Shown here piece by piece: positions 5,732 through 6,962 of a stretch of DNA of 6,962 nucleotides. The position numbers and the translations under genes were made by a program. Position 1 is the first letter of the stretch. Each line of letters begins with the position of its first letter. Below the pieces are notes generated by a model. The model had not been told where the DNA came from. It made no database searches and saw only the letters and a program-made list of their open reading frames with translations. Source of the DNA: Herminiimonas sp. (GTDB lineage Bacteria > Pseudomonadota > Gammaproteobacteria > Burkholderiales > Burkholderiaceae); NCBI GenBank assembly GCA_014377155.1, contig JACMQD010000500.1, positions 1-6,962 on the forward strand, in the 5' to 3' direction.

Positions 5732-6784
5732 TCAAACCGGTCCGCCCGACCCGACCAGACGCAAAGCCGGCACATCGATACGCGCGCGTTCTTTGGCCTC
5801 CCACACTTCCAGTAACTGCGCACACACCGACGCCGCAATCACTGCCGGCGCCTTGCCTGTAATCCCAGGCACGCCCACCGGACACACCATTTCTGCCAGC
5901 CGCTGGGCTGATATCCCGCGCTCTCGCAAGCGACGTTCGAACTGCAGGCGTTTGATTTTCGATCCGATCAAACCGAACCACGCCGCATCGGTGCGCCTTA
6001 ATACATGCTCCGACAACCGTTGGTCCAGCGCGTGGCTATGCGTCATCACAAGAAAGCTGGTGGCCGCCGCCGCTGTGTCGACCAGTGCTTCCGGCGTGTC
6101 GGTTGCCTCGATTTTTACATTCGCCGGTACCACCTGCGGGAACATGTCTTCACGTTCGTCGACCCAGGTTACGTGACACGGCAGCTCGGCCAACGCACGC
6201 ACGATCGCAGCGCCGACATGGCCGGCACCGAACAGCATCAGATGCGGACGATACGCAAGGCAGGGATCGACCAGCCACCGGCCGCCGTCGCCGTCCTGCA
6301 TCACATGACATGGCCGCTCGCAATCGAAACTTACCTGCGCAGGCAGAGCAGGACCAGCCAGGCACTTGCCGGCGCGATCGAACAGCGACTGCGGCGCCAT
6401 GCCGTCCAGCGCCACCACGCGCCAGCAATCTTCGCGCGCATGCCAGACATCGGCCAGGCGATCGAACTCCTCGCGATCGTCGCCGCCCCGCTCGAACGCC
6501 AGGTGCACCACGCCGCCGCAACATTGGCCCAGGCTCGGCCCCAAGGCAAACCGCCCCAGTTTGCGTACCGCCGCGACAGTTCCGGCATGAACTGCCAGCA
6601 TCGCACGCGCGATCTCGCACGCGCGCATTTCCATGTGGCCGCCGCCGATCGTGTCGAATTGTGTGGCGGCGGTGACCAGCATTTTTGCGCCCGGCTCACG
6701 CGGCCCCGAGCCATCGACGCGTGCCACCGTTACCAGCACGGCCGGTGCCATGTGAGTTGCGATAGCGGCGAGCCAGTCGTTCAC
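5732..6784 (-). CDS. xdhC: Xanthine dehydrogenase accessory protein XdhC
   Basis: A 350-residue XdhC/CoxI-family protein. By analogy with Rhodobacter capsulatus XdhC, it binds the molybdenum cofactor, supports its sulfuration and delivers it to the XdhB subunit; it is not part of the mature enzyme. The N-terminal XdhC/CoxI domain shows 'VDGSGPREPGAKM' (23-35), 'FDTIGGGHMEMRA' (43-55) and 'LGPSLGQCCGGVVHL' (81-95) with Cys88 and Cys89. The C-terminal Rossmann domain shows 'LMLFGAGHVGAAIVRAL' (GxGxxG at 186-191), 'WFGLIGSKIKRLQFERRL' and 'PVGVPGITGKAPAVIAASVCAQLL'. Translation starts at GTG 6784-6782, which overlaps the xdhB stop TGA 6783-6781 (shared GTGA), indicating translational coupling. 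Length and motif order match the family, and nothing appears broken. Confidence 0.96.
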   Translation of the reverse strand: MNDWLAAIATHMAPAVLVTVARVDGSGPREPGAKMLVTAATQFDTIGGGHMEMRACEIARAMLAVHAGTVAAVRKLGRFALGPSLGQCCGGVVHLAFERGGDDREEFDRLADVWHAREDCWRVVALDGMAPQSLFDRAGKCLAGPALPAQVSFDCERPCHVMQDGDGGRWLVDPCLAYRPHLMLFGAGHVGAAIVRALAELPCHVTWVDEREDMFPQVVPANVKIEATDTPEALVDTAAAATSFLVMTHSHALDQRLSEHVLRRTDAAWFGLIGSKIKRLQFERRLRERGISAQRLAEMVCPVGVPGITGKAPAVIAASVCAQLLEVWEAKERARIDVPALRLVGSGGPV

Positions 6785-6962
6785 GCGTTGCTCCCGGCAG
6801 CGGCCTGTACCGCCTCGACTGCCTTGAGGATTTCTTCACTGGTCGCCGGCGCATTTAGCGGTGGATGGATCTTGTGAAAACCGACACTGGCAACCGCATC
6901 GCGGATCGCAAAGAAGACCGAAAACGGCAACAGCAGCGGCGGTTCGCCCACTGCTTTCGAAC
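6781..6962 (-). CDS. xdhB: Xanthine dehydrogenase molybdopterin-binding subunit, C-terminal tail (5' part outside window)
   Basis: Reading inward from the right edge, 59 residues and a TGA stop are visible, starting 'SKAVGEPPLLLPFSVFFAIRDAV'. The 'AVGEPPL' block is the conserved C-terminal motif of the large molybdenum subunit of xanthine dehydrogenases. Its Glu (codon 6945-6943) corresponds to the catalytic base, Glu1261 in bovine XDH. The following 'GFHKIHPPLNAPATSEEILKAVEAV' matches the usual tail, where the 'APATSE.I' pattern recurs. This subunit oxidises hypoxanthine and xanthine to urate with XdhA. Its stop overlaps the GTG start of xdhC. The rest of the gene, and any xdhA with the operon promoter, would lie to the right of the window. 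Confidence 0.9.
   Translation of the reverse strand, partial: SKAVGEPPLLLPFSVFFAIRDAVASVGFHKIHPPLNAPATSEEILKAVEAVQAAAGSNA

Noticed and set aside
5647..5838. 64-residue N-terminal extension of guaD
   Set aside because: It overlaps the end of xdhC and encodes a Cys/Arg-rich stretch unlike any guanine deaminase; the family N-terminus fits the start at 5646.
6005..6877. Plus-strand open frame of 290 codons opposite xdhC and the xdhB tail
   Set aside because: It crosses the xdhB-xdhC junction in antisense and has no domain or good ribosome binding site; high GC explains its length.
1..6962. CRISPR array, tRNA, rRNA or insertion sequence
   Set aside because: No regularly spaced repeats, cloverleaf-like sequence, rRNA-like segment, transposase or terminal inverted repeats were seen on either strand.

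Overview
The window reads as a purine-catabolism locus of a high-GC Gram-negative bacterium, most likely a betaproteobacterium (Burkholderiales; the Oxalobacteraceae would fit). The basis is a Neisseria/Burkholderia-type 16-strand porin ending in Arg-His-Arg-Phe, a PuuD-type membrane urate hydroxylase with a cytochrome c tail, and an xdhB-xdhC-guaD gene order. Family-level taxonomy is inference; no rRNA or other marker gene is present.

Layout. The plus strand on the left carries the 3' end of puuD (1-286) and, 56 nt later, a complete MIO-type aromatic amino acid/histidine ammonia-lyase homologue (343-1968). A 206-nt gap with a plausible promoter and a hairpin leads to a compact two-gene unit: an unrecognised 94-aa protein (2175-2459) and, 9 nt later, a DUF6036/AbiEii-like nucleotidyltransferase-fold protein (2469-3062). 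A perfect 8-bp stem-loop at 3107-3129 lies at the convergence with the minus-strand block. Reading leftward from the right edge, that block is the xdhB tail (6781-6962), xdhC (5732-6784, overlapping xdhB by 4 nt), guaD (5646-4303) and a porin (4241-3144). No gap exceeds about 210 nt.

How the genes fit together. GuaD converts guanine to xanthine. The XdhAB enzyme, matured by XdhC, oxidises hypoxanthine and xanthine to urate. PuuD oxidises urate at the inner membrane, and the porin is a plausible outer-membrane entry for the substrates. The ammonia-lyase homologue has no assigned step in purine breakdown. The nucleotidyltransferase pair is unrelated to the pathway, has clearly lower GC in its second gene, and sits where the two metabolic blocks converge. 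It looks like an acquired cassette, possibly toxin-antitoxin or defence related.

The two items most worth a second look are the lyase homologue (catalytic residues kept, pocket-flanking residues changed) and the small-protein/nucleotidyltransferase cassette with its own regulatory-looking leader.
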